Shown: one piece after another, positions 1-7,167 of the stretch
Layout: the number at the start of each line of letters is the position of its first letter
Position numbering within the stretch: position 1 is the stretch's first letter
Assembly: GCA_034434895.1 (NCBI GenBank)
Contig: DAOTYI010000086.1
Coordinates: forward strand, 1 to 8,329
DNA length: 8,329 nt
Reading direction: 5' to 3'
Source: DAOTXL01 sp034434895
GTDB taxonomy: Bacteria > Chloroflexota > Anaerolineae > JAAYZQ01
Notes under the pieces: model-generated
Told to the model about the DNA's origin: nothing
Databases searched by the model: none
What the model saw: the letters and a program-made list of their open reading frames with translations, nothing else
Made by a program: the position numbers and the translations under genes

Positions 1-203
1 GCTACTTGCGCTATTACTTCTGTGAGGCCGCCAACGCGGTACGGATGCGCGACCCGGAGTACGCGGCCTACTACGAGCGCAAGTATCACGAGGTACGCCA
101 GCATCAACACAAGCGCGCCCTCGTGCTCACCGCCCGCAAGCTGGTACGGCTGGTGGTACGGCTGCTGACGACCAACCAGCCGTATCAGCCCAGGAGGCCG
201 TAG
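1..203 (+). CDS. IS110-family transposase, C-terminal fragment (5' end outside window)
   Basis: The frame is open from the left edge (first full codon at 3) to a TAG at 201-203, giving 66 residues. The protein contains YYFCEAANAVR, a YYERKYHEV stretch and KRALVLTARKLVRLVVRLL, which I recognise as the conserved end of the IS110/IS116/IS902 transposase (Transposase_20 part). These enzymes combine a RuvC-like DEDD domain with a C-terminal domain carrying a catalytic serine; both catalytic parts lie upstream of this tail, so activity cannot be judged here. IS110 elements usually lack long terminal inverted repeats and are guided by an RNA made from a non-coding end of the element. The element end is not obvious; two small hairpins (192-219 and 224-242) lie at and just after the stop. 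Whether the full gene is intact is unknown. The family call is confident from the motif pattern, without a database search. Confidence 0.85.
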   Translation, partial: YLRYYFCEAANAVRMRDPEYAAYYERKYHEVRQHQHKRALVLTARKLVRLVVRLLTTNQPYQPRRP

Positions 204-242
204 CGACTCGACGCCTCCTCCATCCAGGCGCCTGACGCCTGG
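192..242. repeat. Two small inverted repeats at the 3' end of the transposase gene
   Basis: AGGAGGC (192-198) pairs with GCCTCCT (213-219) across a 14-nt loop that contains the transposase stop codon. CCAGGCG (224-230) pairs with CGCCTGG (236-242) around CCTGA. Neither is followed by a T-run, so they do not look like factor-independent terminators. They may belong to the right end of the IS110 element or to an RNA made there; this is inference. Confidence 0.45.
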
Positions 243-426
243 CCATAGACTTTCTCCCGTTCTGCAGTTGGCAAAGTGCACCAGCAGCAGGCTTGATTCG
301 ATGCGTCTCCAGACCGGCCCGCCACAATTCTATGGAGCTTCATGTCGGATTTGACAAATCACCGCATCGCTGTGTATTTGTTTCGCGCATCTAAGATATA
401 CCACCGAGACGTAGAGAACGGGCTTG
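204..426. other. Intergenic stretch after the transposase, no gene recognised
   Basis: Apart from the hairpin at 224-242 I see no coding region, tRNA or clear promoter. Short open frames exist on both strands but have no recognisable protein motifs. The stretch may include the non-coding right end of the IS110 element; no boundary can be placed from this sequence alone. Confidence 0.4.
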
Positions 427-476
427 CTTATGGGTGTTCGAAGCAGGAGAACCGGACGCCTCACCCACCCTGCTCT

Positions 477-497
477 CGCCAGGTCTGTGACCTGGCG
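477..497. repeat. Internal hairpin 1 of the palindromic element
   Basis: CGCCAGGTC (477-485) and GACCTGGCG (489-497) form a perfect 9-bp stem with the loop TGT. It is the left-arm counterpart of the hairpin at 508-530. Confidence 0.8.
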
Positions 498-507
498 GCC
501 TCCCACT

Positions 508-530
508 GGCGGGGGTCACAGACCCCCGCC
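508..530. repeat. Internal hairpin 2 of the palindromic element
   Basis: GGCGGGGGTC (508-517) and GACCCCCGCC (521-530) form a perfect 10-bp stem with the loop ACA. Its 11-nt core GGTCACAGACC is the exact reverse complement of the core of hairpin 1, so the two loops (TGT and ACA) are complementary when both are transcribed on one strand. Confidence 0.8.
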
Positions 531-578
531 GAGCGATGGGGTGCCCCACGCCCCTGTTCTGCTTCGAACACCCCTTAT

Positions 579-824
579 CGAAACTCAATACGGTTCATGG
601 AGAGGCCAGAGTCGAGGCTTCAGCCGGTCTTTCCCACCTGAAGGCTCCACTCCCATCGCTTTCCTGAAGCATGTTGATCATAAACCACAGCCCACGATTG
701 CCCCCATTGGACCACGGACCAGCAGCCCAGGCACGGACTGTAGTTCGCCTTGAGCACAAAAGCTAAATCTATGATAGCCTGCAAGCCGGGTCCGGGCAAT
801 CCCTCCTGGCCCTCAACAGGCATG
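579..824. other. Intergenic stretch before the terminator, no gene recognised
   Basis: Only short open frames with no recognisable protein motifs occur here (for example 620-823 on the minus strand). No tRNA, promoter or repeat stands out. It separates the MITE-like element from the terminator of the response-regulator gene. Confidence 0.4.
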
Positions 825-854
825 AAAAAAGAGCGATCTCAAGACCGCTCTTTT
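825..854 (-). terminator. Factor-independent terminator of the kinase/regulator operon
   Basis: AAAAGAGCG (827-835) and CGCTCTTTT (846-854) form a perfect 9-bp stem around a 10-nt loop. Read on the minus strand, the stem runs into six consecutive T (830-825). It lies about 80 bp beyond the regulator stop codon. The plus-strand reading also ends in TTTT, so weak activity in both directions is possible. Confidence 0.85.
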
Positions 855-933
855 GGACAGGAGAGCTAATTCTCGTGATAGTGCGCATTCGCTGTGACGG
901 GGTACCGATGCGCAAGATGTAGTAAGCCCCGCG

Positions 934-1587
934 CTACACCAATCCTCGCTCCCGCGCCAGTTGGGCTGCCTCGTAGCGGCTACTGACATGCAACCTGGCC
1001 AGGATGTTGCGCATATGGCTTTTGACGGTGTGCAGACTCAGACAAAGCGTCTCGGCAATCTCCCTGTCCGTCCGGCCCTCAGCCGCCAGGGTGAGCACCT
1101 CCTGCTCGCGGGCAGTGAGGACGGCAGCTCCCCCTTCGGGAAGCTCCGGCGCGCGCTGGCTCAAGCGCCGGAATTCCTCCAATATGCGGCCGGCCAGAGC
1201 CGGGCTGAGGGCGGCCTCACCATGCACCGCCCGCCGCAGCATATCCAGCATGTCGCGCGAGCGGATGCTCTTTAACAGATACCCCTGCGCCCCGCTGCGG
1301 ATCGCCTCGAACAGCTTGTCGTCGTCGTCGCGCACGGTGAGGATGACGATAACGGTTGCCGGCAGATCGTGCTTGATACGCCGCGTGGCCTCCAGGCCAT
1401 CGCAGCCGGGCATGGCGATGTCCATCAGGATCAGGTCGGGCACCAGCTCGCGGGCCTTGACCAGCGCCTCCAGTCCATCGCCGGCTTCACCCACCACCTC
1501 AAAATCAGGCTGGGCCGCGATAAGGCTTGCCAACCCTTCGCGAAACAGGGCATGATCGTCGGCCAACAAGACACGGATCGGTCCCAT
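934..1587 (-). CDS. NarL/FixJ-family response regulator
   Basis: This 217-residue protein has the usual length and two-domain build of the NarL/FixJ family. Residues 4-120 are a receiver domain: acidic pair D10/D11 in VLLADDHALFREGL, phosphoacceptor D56 in LILMDIAMPG, switch threonine T84 in VILTV and lysine K106 in GYLLKS. Residues about 155-215 are a LuxR-type helix-turn-helix beginning LTAREQEVL and including GRTDREIAETLCLSLHTVKS. On phosphorylation by its partner it should bind DNA and control transcription; targets are not visible here. The ATG overlaps the kinase stop by one base (TGATG), and a purine-rich GAGAGGGGGAA upstream, inside the kinase gene, serves as ribosome-binding site, which fixes the start and indicates translational coupling. 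The stop is TAG at 934-936 and the terminator at 825-854 follows. The ligand and regulon cannot be inferred, so no gene symbol is given. Confidence 0.93.
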   Translation of the reverse strand: MGPIRVLLADDHALFREGLASLIAAQPDFEVVGEAGDGLEALVKARELVPDLILMDIAMPGCDGLEATRRIKHDLPATVIVILTVRDDDDKLFEAIRSGAQGYLLKSIRSRDMLDMLRRAVHGEAALSPALAGRILEEFRRLSQRAPELPEGGAAVLTAREQEVLTLAAEGRTDREIAETLCLSLHTVKSHMRNILARLHVSSRYEAAQLARERGLV

Positions 1588-3497
1588 CAGCTTCCCCCTC
1601 TCACCGGCCAGGTCAGCGTCACTTGCGTGCCCTGACCCGGCGCTGATTGAACGACCAGGCTGCCGCCGAGGCGAGCCGCCCGGGCACGCATGATGCTCAG
1701 GCCAAAGTGCTGTCGTCCGTCAGCAGGGCTCACCGCCGGGTCAAAACCCACCCCATCGTCCGCCACGACCAGTGTCGCCTCGCTTCCCCGCTGCTCCAGG
1801 CGGACGACGATGCGCCGCGCCTGGCCATGGCGGCGAGCGTTGTGCAATGCCTCACCGACTACACGGAGCACCTGCTCGTTATCATCGGGCGACAGGAGCA
1901 GTGGCTGCTGGATCGCCAGGATCAGATCCACAACAGTCTCCCCTTCTCGCACCAGGTCAGCCACCAACCGACCAAGCTGCTCCTGTAGAGCCTGAGGAAG
2001 CTGCGGATCCCGCTGGAGGCTGGCGATAACCTGACGCACCTCCTGGCAGGCTCGTTCTGCCGTCGCTTGCAAGCGGCGCAGTTGCGCCCCCGCCAACCCG
2101 ACCTGGCCTGTGTCCAACAAGTGCGCGATCTGGCCGGCACACAACGCCACGACACTCAAGGTCTGGGCCAGCCCATCGTGCATGTTGGCAGCGATACGCT
2201 GCCGTTCTTCTAACGCGGCAACGCGTTCTGCCTGCTCGTAGAGGCGCGCGTTCTCCAGGGCAATGGCTGCCGAGTTGGCCAGCTCGGTCAGAAGGTGCAC
2301 GGCCTCGCCGGGAAACTGGCCGGCTGCTGTGCCGCCCACGCACAGGGAACCGATGAGCCGTGCGCCGATGCGCAGCGGAGCCACCAGGTGGCTCTGCCGG
2401 AACGGCGCAGCCAGGATGCCGCAGCACTCCTCGCATTCGCCCGCGCCACAGGGCAAAGCCCGCTCGCCGACCAGCACCCGCTCCGCCGGCCCGCGTCGGG
2501 CCGAGGTATGGTCCCCACTCAGAGCCTCCTGAGGACCACTGACAGCCCGGCTGTACAGGATGTGGCCCGGCTCCTCCAGCAGGCAGAGTACGGCCACATC
2601 GGCGGCCAACAGTGCTCGCGCCTTGTCGGTCACCGATTGGAGGAGGTGGCGGATCTCCAGTTGGGAGGTGATCTCACGACTGACCTCCTGCAGGGCAGCC
2701 AGTTCGCGGGTGCGCTGGGCCACGCGGGTTTCCAACTCGCCTGTCCAGGCCAACAACTGCGCCCGCATCTGGTCCAGACTTTGTGCCAGGCACTCAACCT
2801 CCCGTGGCCCAGCCAGCTCGACCGGTGTCTCCAGGTCGCCCTCGCCAATGCGCCTTGCAGCCGAGGCCAGGCACTGTAAGGGGTGGACGACCAGCTTGTG
2901 CAGCAGGAACAGGTCCACACCCAACAGCGACAGCGCGCCAACCAGGAAAGCGGCCTGCACCCAGCGCAAACGGTTGAGTTTGTGCGCCGCCGCCGTTTCG
3001 TAGCGCCGCGCTGCTTCGTCGGCCAGGGCAACCAGGCCCGGCGCCAGCTCCTCGATGGCCTGAACGGCAGCCGTCTGCCCGGCGCTTCCCGGCGCGGCAC
3101 CGATGCGGTCCAGATGGCCGCTGAAGGCAGTCCACATCTCGCGCACCTGGGCCAGTGCCGCCAGGATATCGGGGTCGCGGGTGGCCGACAGGATAACAGG
3201 CCGGTCCGGCGGGTAGGCGACGATGCCGCCACTGACGAGAGCATCCAGAGTTTCGTCAAAGGCACGGGCAGCCGCCTGCATGGAGAGGCGGCTGTCCAGG
3301 TCGCCATCACGTCCAGCCTTCAGCGCGTCACAGACCATCTGCTGGACCAGCATCCGCTGCCGGCCGGCCAGGTTGACGACGAGGGCATCCTGCTTCTGGG
3401 CATCTGCGGCCCACAGGGTGGCTGTCACCGACGCAAACAACAGCAGAAAAAAGGACAGGATTAACAGGCCCGCTCGTGCCCGCAGGCTGACGAGCAT
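1587..3497 (-). CDS. NarX-like membrane sensor histidine kinase (PilJ/NarX-type sensor, HAMP, GAF, HisKA_3, HATPase)
   Basis: This 636-residue protein is the likely phosphodonor of the regulator encoded just downstream. A first membrane helix spans about 10-30 and a second about 178-200, enclosing a sensor region of about 145 residues outside the membrane. That region opens with NLAGRQRMLVQQM (42-54), resembling the P-box of NarX and the PilJ/type IV pilus MCP N-terminal domain. A HAMP linker follows (about 200-250), then a coiled coil, a GAF domain (about 275-420) with a Cys cluster (C350, C355, C358, C359), and a HisKA_3 dimerisation domain with phospho-acceptor H440 in NMHDGLAQTLS. The ATPase domain has the N box EALHNARRHG (N553), DDGVGFD (580-586) and HFGLSIMRARA (from 597). 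A GGGGGAG site lies 6 nt before the ATG. P-box similarity alone does not prove nitrate sensing; the stimulus is unknown. It follows pheT by 94 bp, and neither a clear promoter nor a terminator lies in that gap. Confidence 0.92.
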   Translation of the reverse strand: MLVSLRARAGLLILSFFLLLFASVTATLWAADAQKQDALVVNLAGRQRMLVQQMVCDALKAGRDGDLDSRLSMQAAARAFDETLDALVSGGIVAYPPDRPVILSATRDPDILAALAQVREMWTAFSGHLDRIGAAPGSAGQTAAVQAIEELAPGLVALADEAARRYETAAAHKLNRLRWVQAAFLVGALSLLGVDLFLLHKLVVHPLQCLASAARRIGEGDLETPVELAGPREVECLAQSLDQMRAQLLAWTGELETRVAQRTRELAALQEVSREITSQLEIRHLLQSVTDKARALLAADVAVLCLLEEPGHILYSRAVSGPQEALSGDHTSARRGPAERVLVGERALPCGAGECEECCGILAAPFRQSHLVAPLRIGARLIGSLCVGGTAAGQFPGEAVHLLTELANSAAIALENARLYEQAERVAALEERQRIAANMHDGLAQTLSVVALCAGQIAHLLDTGQVGLAGAQLRRLQATAERACQEVRQVIASLQRDPQLPQALQEQLGRLVADLVREGETVVDLILAIQQPLLLSPDDNEQVLRVVGEALHNARRHGQARRIVVRLEQRGSEATLVVADDGVGFDPAVSPADGRQHFGLSIMRARAARLGGSLVVQSAPGQGTQVTLTWPVRGGS

Positions 3498-3591
3498 CTC
3501 CTACTCCCCCGTTCTGTCAAACCGGAGTGGTCCACCTGGGTGATCAGAAACACCACCCTCCCCACACCCGGCATCTGTCCCTTGATCGTTT

Positions 3592-6072
3592 CTACCCCCG
3601 CAACCCGGCGCCCAGCTCCTGGCGCAGCCGGGCGACGATGCGCCCCACCTGCCGGGCGACGATCTCGTCGCTCAAGGTCTTATCCGGCGCCTGGAAGGTG
3701 AGGGCATAGGCCAGGCTCTTCTTGCCCGCCGGCACCGGCTCCCCCCGATACAGGTCGAACAGTTTCGCCTCTTTCAGCAAAAAGCCGCCCGTTTCGACGA
3801 TCAGCCTGTGCACGGCGGCAGCCGGCACCGTCTCGTCCACCACCACCGCCAGATCCTGCCGCACGGCCGGATAGGGCGAGAGCGATTCGACATACCAGGC
3901 GGACGGCACCTGGGCCAGCAACGCCTCCAGGTCCAGCTCGGCGGCGGCGACCCGCAGGTCGGGCAGGTCGAACGCCTGGCGCACCGCCGGGTGCAGCTCG
4001 CCCAGGAAGCCGATCTCGACCTCACCCAGGCGCAGGCGCGCCGTGCGGCCCGGCTGGAAGGTGGGATGTTCCACCGGCTCGTACACGGCGCCGGAGAGGT
4101 GCAGCCGTACCAGCAGTGTCTCGACCACACCCTTGAGGTCAAAGAAATCCAGTCCCGGCCCCGGCACCGCCAGCCAATGCCGGTCTTCACGCTGGCCGGC
4201 CATCAGCAGCGCCAGGCGCAGCGGCTCGCCGGGCAGTTCCTGGCCCGGCCGCGGCAGGAAGACCTTGCCCACCTCGAACAAAGCCACCCGATTGCAGGAG
4301 CGCAGGTTGGTCGCCGCCACCTCCAACACGCCGGGCAGCAGGCTGCGGCGCATGACCGACCGCTCCTGGGTGATGGGGTTGGCCAGGGTGACATAGGCCG
4401 CAGGGTCAAGGTCAGCGGCCGTGCGGCCGGGGACAAGGGCCGCCTCGCGGCTCAGGCTGGTGAGCGCGTAGGTGATCACCTCCTGCAACCCGCAGGCAGC
4501 CAGCAGATCGCGCACCCGCTCCTCCAGCTCCAGGGCGCGGTTGGCCCGCTGCGGCGGCAGCCGGTCGGCCAGCCCGGTCGCCGGGATGCGGTCGTAGCCA
4601 TAGACACGGGCAATCTCCTCAATCAGGTCAGCCGGGTACTCGCAGTCGAGGCGGTGAGGAGGCACTGTCACCCGGAGTGTGGATTCCGGATCGCGTGTGC
4701 ACCTGAATTCCAGCGATTCGAGGATGCGCTCGATCTCGTCGAGGGTAAACTGGATGCCCAGGCTGCGTTCAACCTCCTCGGCCGTCAGGTCAATGACCAC
4801 CGGTTTGGCCCTGACCGGGTAGGCGTCCACCATCCCCCGGGCGACCGTGCCCCCCGCCAGAGCGCGCATCAGCTCGCTGGCGCGACGGGCAGCCAGTTCG
4901 GCCAGGGCGGGATGGATGCCCCGGCCAAAGCGCAGGCTGGCCTCGCTGGGCAGCTTGAGGGCCTGGGTGGTCCGTCGGATATTCAGGAAGTGGAAATTGG
5001 CCGATTCGAGCAGAATATTGCGCGTATGATCGTCAATTTCGGTCTCCAGCCCCCCCATCACCCCGGCCACGGCGATGGGGCCGGCGGTGTCGCAGATGAG
5101 CAGGGTCTGCTCGTCGAAGGTGCGGTCCACCCCGTCGAGGGTGGTCATCGTTTCCCCTGCCCTGGCGCGGCGGACGATGATCGTCGGCAGGCCACCGCCG
5201 GCGCGGGCCACCAGCTTATCATAGTCAAAGGCGTGGAGCGGCTGACCCCACTCCAGCATGACATAGTTGGTAATGTCCACCACATTGTTGATGGGCCGCA
5301 TCCCGGCCCTGCGCACCCGGTCCCGCATCCACTGCGGTGCAGGGCCGATCTGCGCTCCCTGGATGACCGTGGCGATGTAGCGGGGACACAGGTCGGGGTC
5401 CCAGATTTCGACGCAGGCCAGAGTTTCGACAGGCGGGCCGTCGGTCTGCCAGTCGGTGTCCGGGTAGCGCAGCGTCGCGCCGGTCAGCGCCGCCACCTCC
5501 CGCGCCACCCCGATCATGCTCAGGCAGCGGGCCAGGTTGGGTGTCAGCTCCAGGTCCAGGATCGTATCGCCCAGGTAATCGGCCAGGGGAACCCCCACCG
5601 GGGCATCGGCCGGCAGGAAGAGGATGCCCTCGTGGTCATCCGAGAGGCCCAACTCCTTCTCCGAGCAGACCATCGCCCGCGAAGGCACCCCCCGGATTTT
5701 CGTCTGTTTCAGCCGCGTTTTGACAAAACCTTCCTGATGGCCGTCGTACAGCTCGGCCCCCTCCATCGCGAACGCCACCTTCAGGCTCACCCGACCGGCT
5801 CCCTTGTAGGGGAAGAGGTTGGGCGCGCCGGTGACGCACTGCTCGATTTGACCGCCGCCATAGGCCACATCGGCCAGCACCAGACGATCGGCGTTGGGAT
5901 GGGGCCGCACCTCCACCACCTCGCCGACGACGATCCGCTCCCGGTCCCACCAGTCACCAATGCGCTCGATGCTGCCCACCTCCAGCCCGGCCAGCGTCAG
6001 CCGTTCGGCCAGCTCCTCCAGAGGAAGAGTGAGGTCCACATAATCTTTCAGCCAGCTTATCGGTACTTTCAT
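3592..6072 (-). CDS. pheT: Phenylalanyl-tRNA synthetase beta subunit
   Basis: This 826-residue protein has the normal length for bacterial PheT. With PheS it forms the cytoplasmic alpha2-beta2 enzyme that charges tRNA-Phe with phenylalanine and edits mischarged tyrosine. Domains in order: N-terminal segment MKVPISWLKDYVDL; OB-fold tRNA-binding domain (about 40-155) with GEVVEVRPHPNADRL; B3/B4 editing domain (about 215-400) with INNVVDITNYVMLEWGQPLH (261-280); B5 domain (about 425-495) with VPPHRLDCEYPADLIEEIARV; a class II synthetase-like core (about 510-715); and a C-terminal anticodon-binding FDX-ACB domain (about 732-826) with SPYPAVRQDLAVVVDE. The ATG at 6072-6070 has GGAG 8 nt upstream and matches the conserved N-terminus. 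It is 51 bp downstream of pheS and presumably shares its T-box-controlled transcript. No strong terminator follows the TAG at 3594-3592. No damage is visible. Confidence 0.97.
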   Translation of the reverse strand: MKVPISWLKDYVDLTLPLEELAERLTLAGLEVGSIERIGDWWDRERIVVGEVVEVRPHPNADRLVLADVAYGGGQIEQCVTGAPNLFPYKGAGRVSLKVAFAMEGAELYDGHQEGFVKTRLKQTKIRGVPSRAMVCSEKELGLSDDHEGILFLPADAPVGVPLADYLGDTILDLELTPNLARCLSMIGVAREVAALTGATLRYPDTDWQTDGPPVETLACVEIWDPDLCPRYIATVIQGAQIGPAPQWMRDRVRRAGMRPINNVVDITNYVMLEWGQPLHAFDYDKLVARAGGGLPTIIVRRARAGETMTTLDGVDRTFDEQTLLICDTAGPIAVAGVMGGLETEIDDHTRNILLESANFHFLNIRRTTQALKLPSEASLRFGRGIHPALAELAARRASELMRALAGGTVARGMVDAYPVRAKPVVIDLTAEEVERSLGIQFTLDEIERILESLEFRCTRDPESTLRVTVPPHRLDCEYPADLIEEIARVYGYDRIPATGLADRLPPQRANRALELEERVRDLLAACGLQEVITYALTSLSREAALVPGRTAADLDPAAYVTLANPITQERSVMRRSLLPGVLEVAATNLRSCNRVALFEVGKVFLPRPGQELPGEPLRLALLMAGQREDRHWLAVPGPGLDFFDLKGVVETLLVRLHLSGAVYEPVEHPTFQPGRTARLRLGEVEIGFLGELHPAVRQAFDLPDLRVAAAELDLEALLAQVPSAWYVESLSPYPAVRQDLAVVVDETVPAAAVHRLIVETGGFLLKEAKLFDLYRGEPVPAGKKSLAYALTFQAPDKTLSDEIVARQVGRIVARLRQELGAGLRG

Positions 6073-6087
6073 CCTCTTCGCTCCACT

Positions 6088-6122
6088 CTCTAATATCTAA
6101 TACCTGATACCCACGCTCTAAT
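6088..6122. repeat. Degenerate heptanucleotide repeat in the pheS-pheT gap
   Basis: Five consecutive heptads on the plus strand read CTCTAAT, ATCTAAT, ACCTGAT, ACCCACG and CTCTAAT, filling most of the gap and ending two bases before the pheS stop codon. The 11-mer AATATCTAATA (6092-6102) recurs exactly at 7395-7405 in the T-box leader, tying the two loci to one repeat family. The tract is clearly more AT-rich than the flanking genes. Confidence 0.7.
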
Positions 6123-6123
6123 C

Positions 6124-7149
6124 CTAGAACTGCTCCAGAAAGCGCAGGTCATTCCCCCAAAAATAGCGGATATCCTCGATGCCATACTTGAGCATGGCGA
6201 TCCGCTCCGGCCCCAGGCCAAAGGCAAAGCCAGAGTAGATGGCCGGGTCGTAGCCGCCGTTCTTCAGCACCAGCGGGTGGACCATGCCCGAACCGAGGAT
6301 CTCCAGCCAGCCGGAACCCTTGCACACCCGGCAGCCTCGACCGCCACACAGGATGCAATCCATGTCCACCTCGGCGCTGGGTTCGGTGAAGGGAAAGTGG
6401 CTGGCGCGGAAGCGGATTTTGCGCCCCTCGCCAAAGATGCGCCGGGCAAAATCAACCAGAGTGCCCTTCAGGTCGGTCATGGTGATGTGGCGGCCCACTG
6501 CCAGCCCTTCCACCTGGTTGAACATGATCTCGGAGCGGGCGGTCACCTGCTCATAGCGGTAGCACATGCCGGGCAGGATGACCCGGATCGGCTCCGGGCA
6601 AAAGTCGCGCATGGCCCGGATCTGTCCCGGCGAGGTGTGCGTCCGCAGGAGTACGCCCGGAGATGTGGTGTAAAAGGAGTTCCACATGTCACGGGCCGGA
6701 TGGTGAGGTGGCATGTTGAGCAGTTCAAAATTGAGCTCCTCGGTCTCCACATCGGGGGCACGATAGACCTGAAAGCCCATCTCCGCCAGAATGGCACAGA
6801 TCTCACGCAGCGTCTGAGTGGCAGGGTGCAGCCGACCCGGACGCGGCGGACGGCCGGGCAAAGTCACATCCACCTGATCGGCACCCAGCGACCGGGCCAG
6901 AGCCGTCTGGCGGAGTGCCTCGGCGCGGGCCTGATAAGCCGCCTCCAACGCATCCTTGACCTGGTTCAGCCGCTGGCCATAGGCCGGCCGCTCCTCACGG
7001 GGCAGCACTCCCAGGGCCTTGACCGCCTCGGTCACCCGCCCCTTGCGGCCCAGGTAGGCCGTGCGCCACGCGGCCAATGCCGCCTCATCGGCGACGGCTT
7101 CCAATGCAGCACGTGCTTCTCGCTCAAGTTCATTCAGTTTCTCAAGCAT
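6124..7149 (-). CDS. pheS: Phenylalanyl-tRNA synthetase alpha subunit
   Basis: This 341-residue protein is full length for bacterial PheS, the catalytic subunit that activates phenylalanine with ATP and transfers it to tRNA-Phe. Residues 1-90 form the N-terminal coiled coil that contacts tRNA. The class II core begins at HPATQTLREICAILAEMGF (108-126, motif 1 region). Motif 2 includes RTHTSPGQIRAMR and CYRYEQVTARSEIMFNQVEG (phenylalanine pocket), and motif 3 is GFAFGLGPERIAML (307-320). A309 in GFAFG corresponds by motif to the E. coli A294 pocket residue. Four cysteines, C265, C268, C273 and C276 (CILCGGRGCRVC), form the zinc-knuckle-like loop seen in many bacterial PheS proteins. The ATG at 7149-7147 has GGAGG 4 nt upstream. 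The gene follows a phenylalanine T-box leader, so expression should rise when uncharged tRNA-Phe accumulates. Confidence 0.97.
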   Translation of the reverse strand: MLEKLNELEREARAALEAVADEAALAAWRTAYLGRKGRVTEAVKALGVLPREERPAYGQRLNQVKDALEAAYQARAEALRQTALARSLGADQVDVTLPGRPPRPGRLHPATQTLREICAILAEMGFQVYRAPDVETEELNFELLNMPPHHPARDMWNSFYTTSPGVLLRTHTSPGQIRAMRDFCPEPIRVILPGMCYRYEQVTARSEIMFNQVEGLAVGRHITMTDLKGTLVDFARRIFGEGRKIRFRASHFPFTEPSAEVDMDCILCGGRGCRVCKGSGWLEILGSGMVHPLVLKNGGYDPAIYSGFAFGLGPERIAMLKYGIEDIRYFWGNDLRFLEQF

Positions 7150-7167
7150 AGAACCTCCATGAATAGA

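Larger units (their letters stand above)
427..578. mobile_element. MITE-like palindromic element, 142 bp, with 15-bp TIRs and CTTAT flanking duplication
   Basis: GGGTGTTCGAAGCAG at 432-446 is repeated as an exact reverse complement at 559-573. The sequence CTTAT abuts both outer ends (427-431 and 574-578), as expected for a 5-bp target-site duplication. Between the terminal repeats the two halves remain recognisable diverged inverted copies: each has a CACCC-like block, a GCTC/CGCC block and then a small hairpin with a GGTC-TGT-GACC core, meeting at about position 503. The element has no coding capacity. Short non-autonomous elements of this form are mobilised by a transposase encoded elsewhere; I cannot assign the parent IS family from the TIR. 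It could alternatively be described as a BIME/REP-like unit, but the flanking direct repeats favour transposition. Confidence 0.75.

Noticed and set aside
351..380. TTGACA at 351-356 as a plus-strand promoter.
   Set aside because: The hexamers at 17-18 bp spacing (GTATTT, TATTTG) are poor -10 matches and no gene follows.
342..753. Two overlapping plus-strand open frames of about 100 codons.
   Set aside because: They run through the MITE-like palindrome, have no recognisable motif and no convincing ribosome-binding site. The open frames are best explained by chance.
620..823. A 67-codon minus-strand frame between the element and the terminator.
   Set aside because: No recognisable motif, and no convincing initiation signal. 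Possibly a relic of something transposed, but nothing supports a specific call.
3492..3520. TTGACA (3520-3515, minus strand) as a promoter for the kinase.
   Set aside because: At 17-bp spacing the -10 position falls on the kinase start codon (ATGCTC) and has no resemblance to TATAAT.
3808..6093. A 761-codon open frame on the plus strand opposite pheT.
   Set aside because: It lies antisense to a full-length, motif-complete pheT and its translation is rich in His, Gln, Arg and Gly with no recognisable domain. Long antisense frames are common in GC-rich genes.
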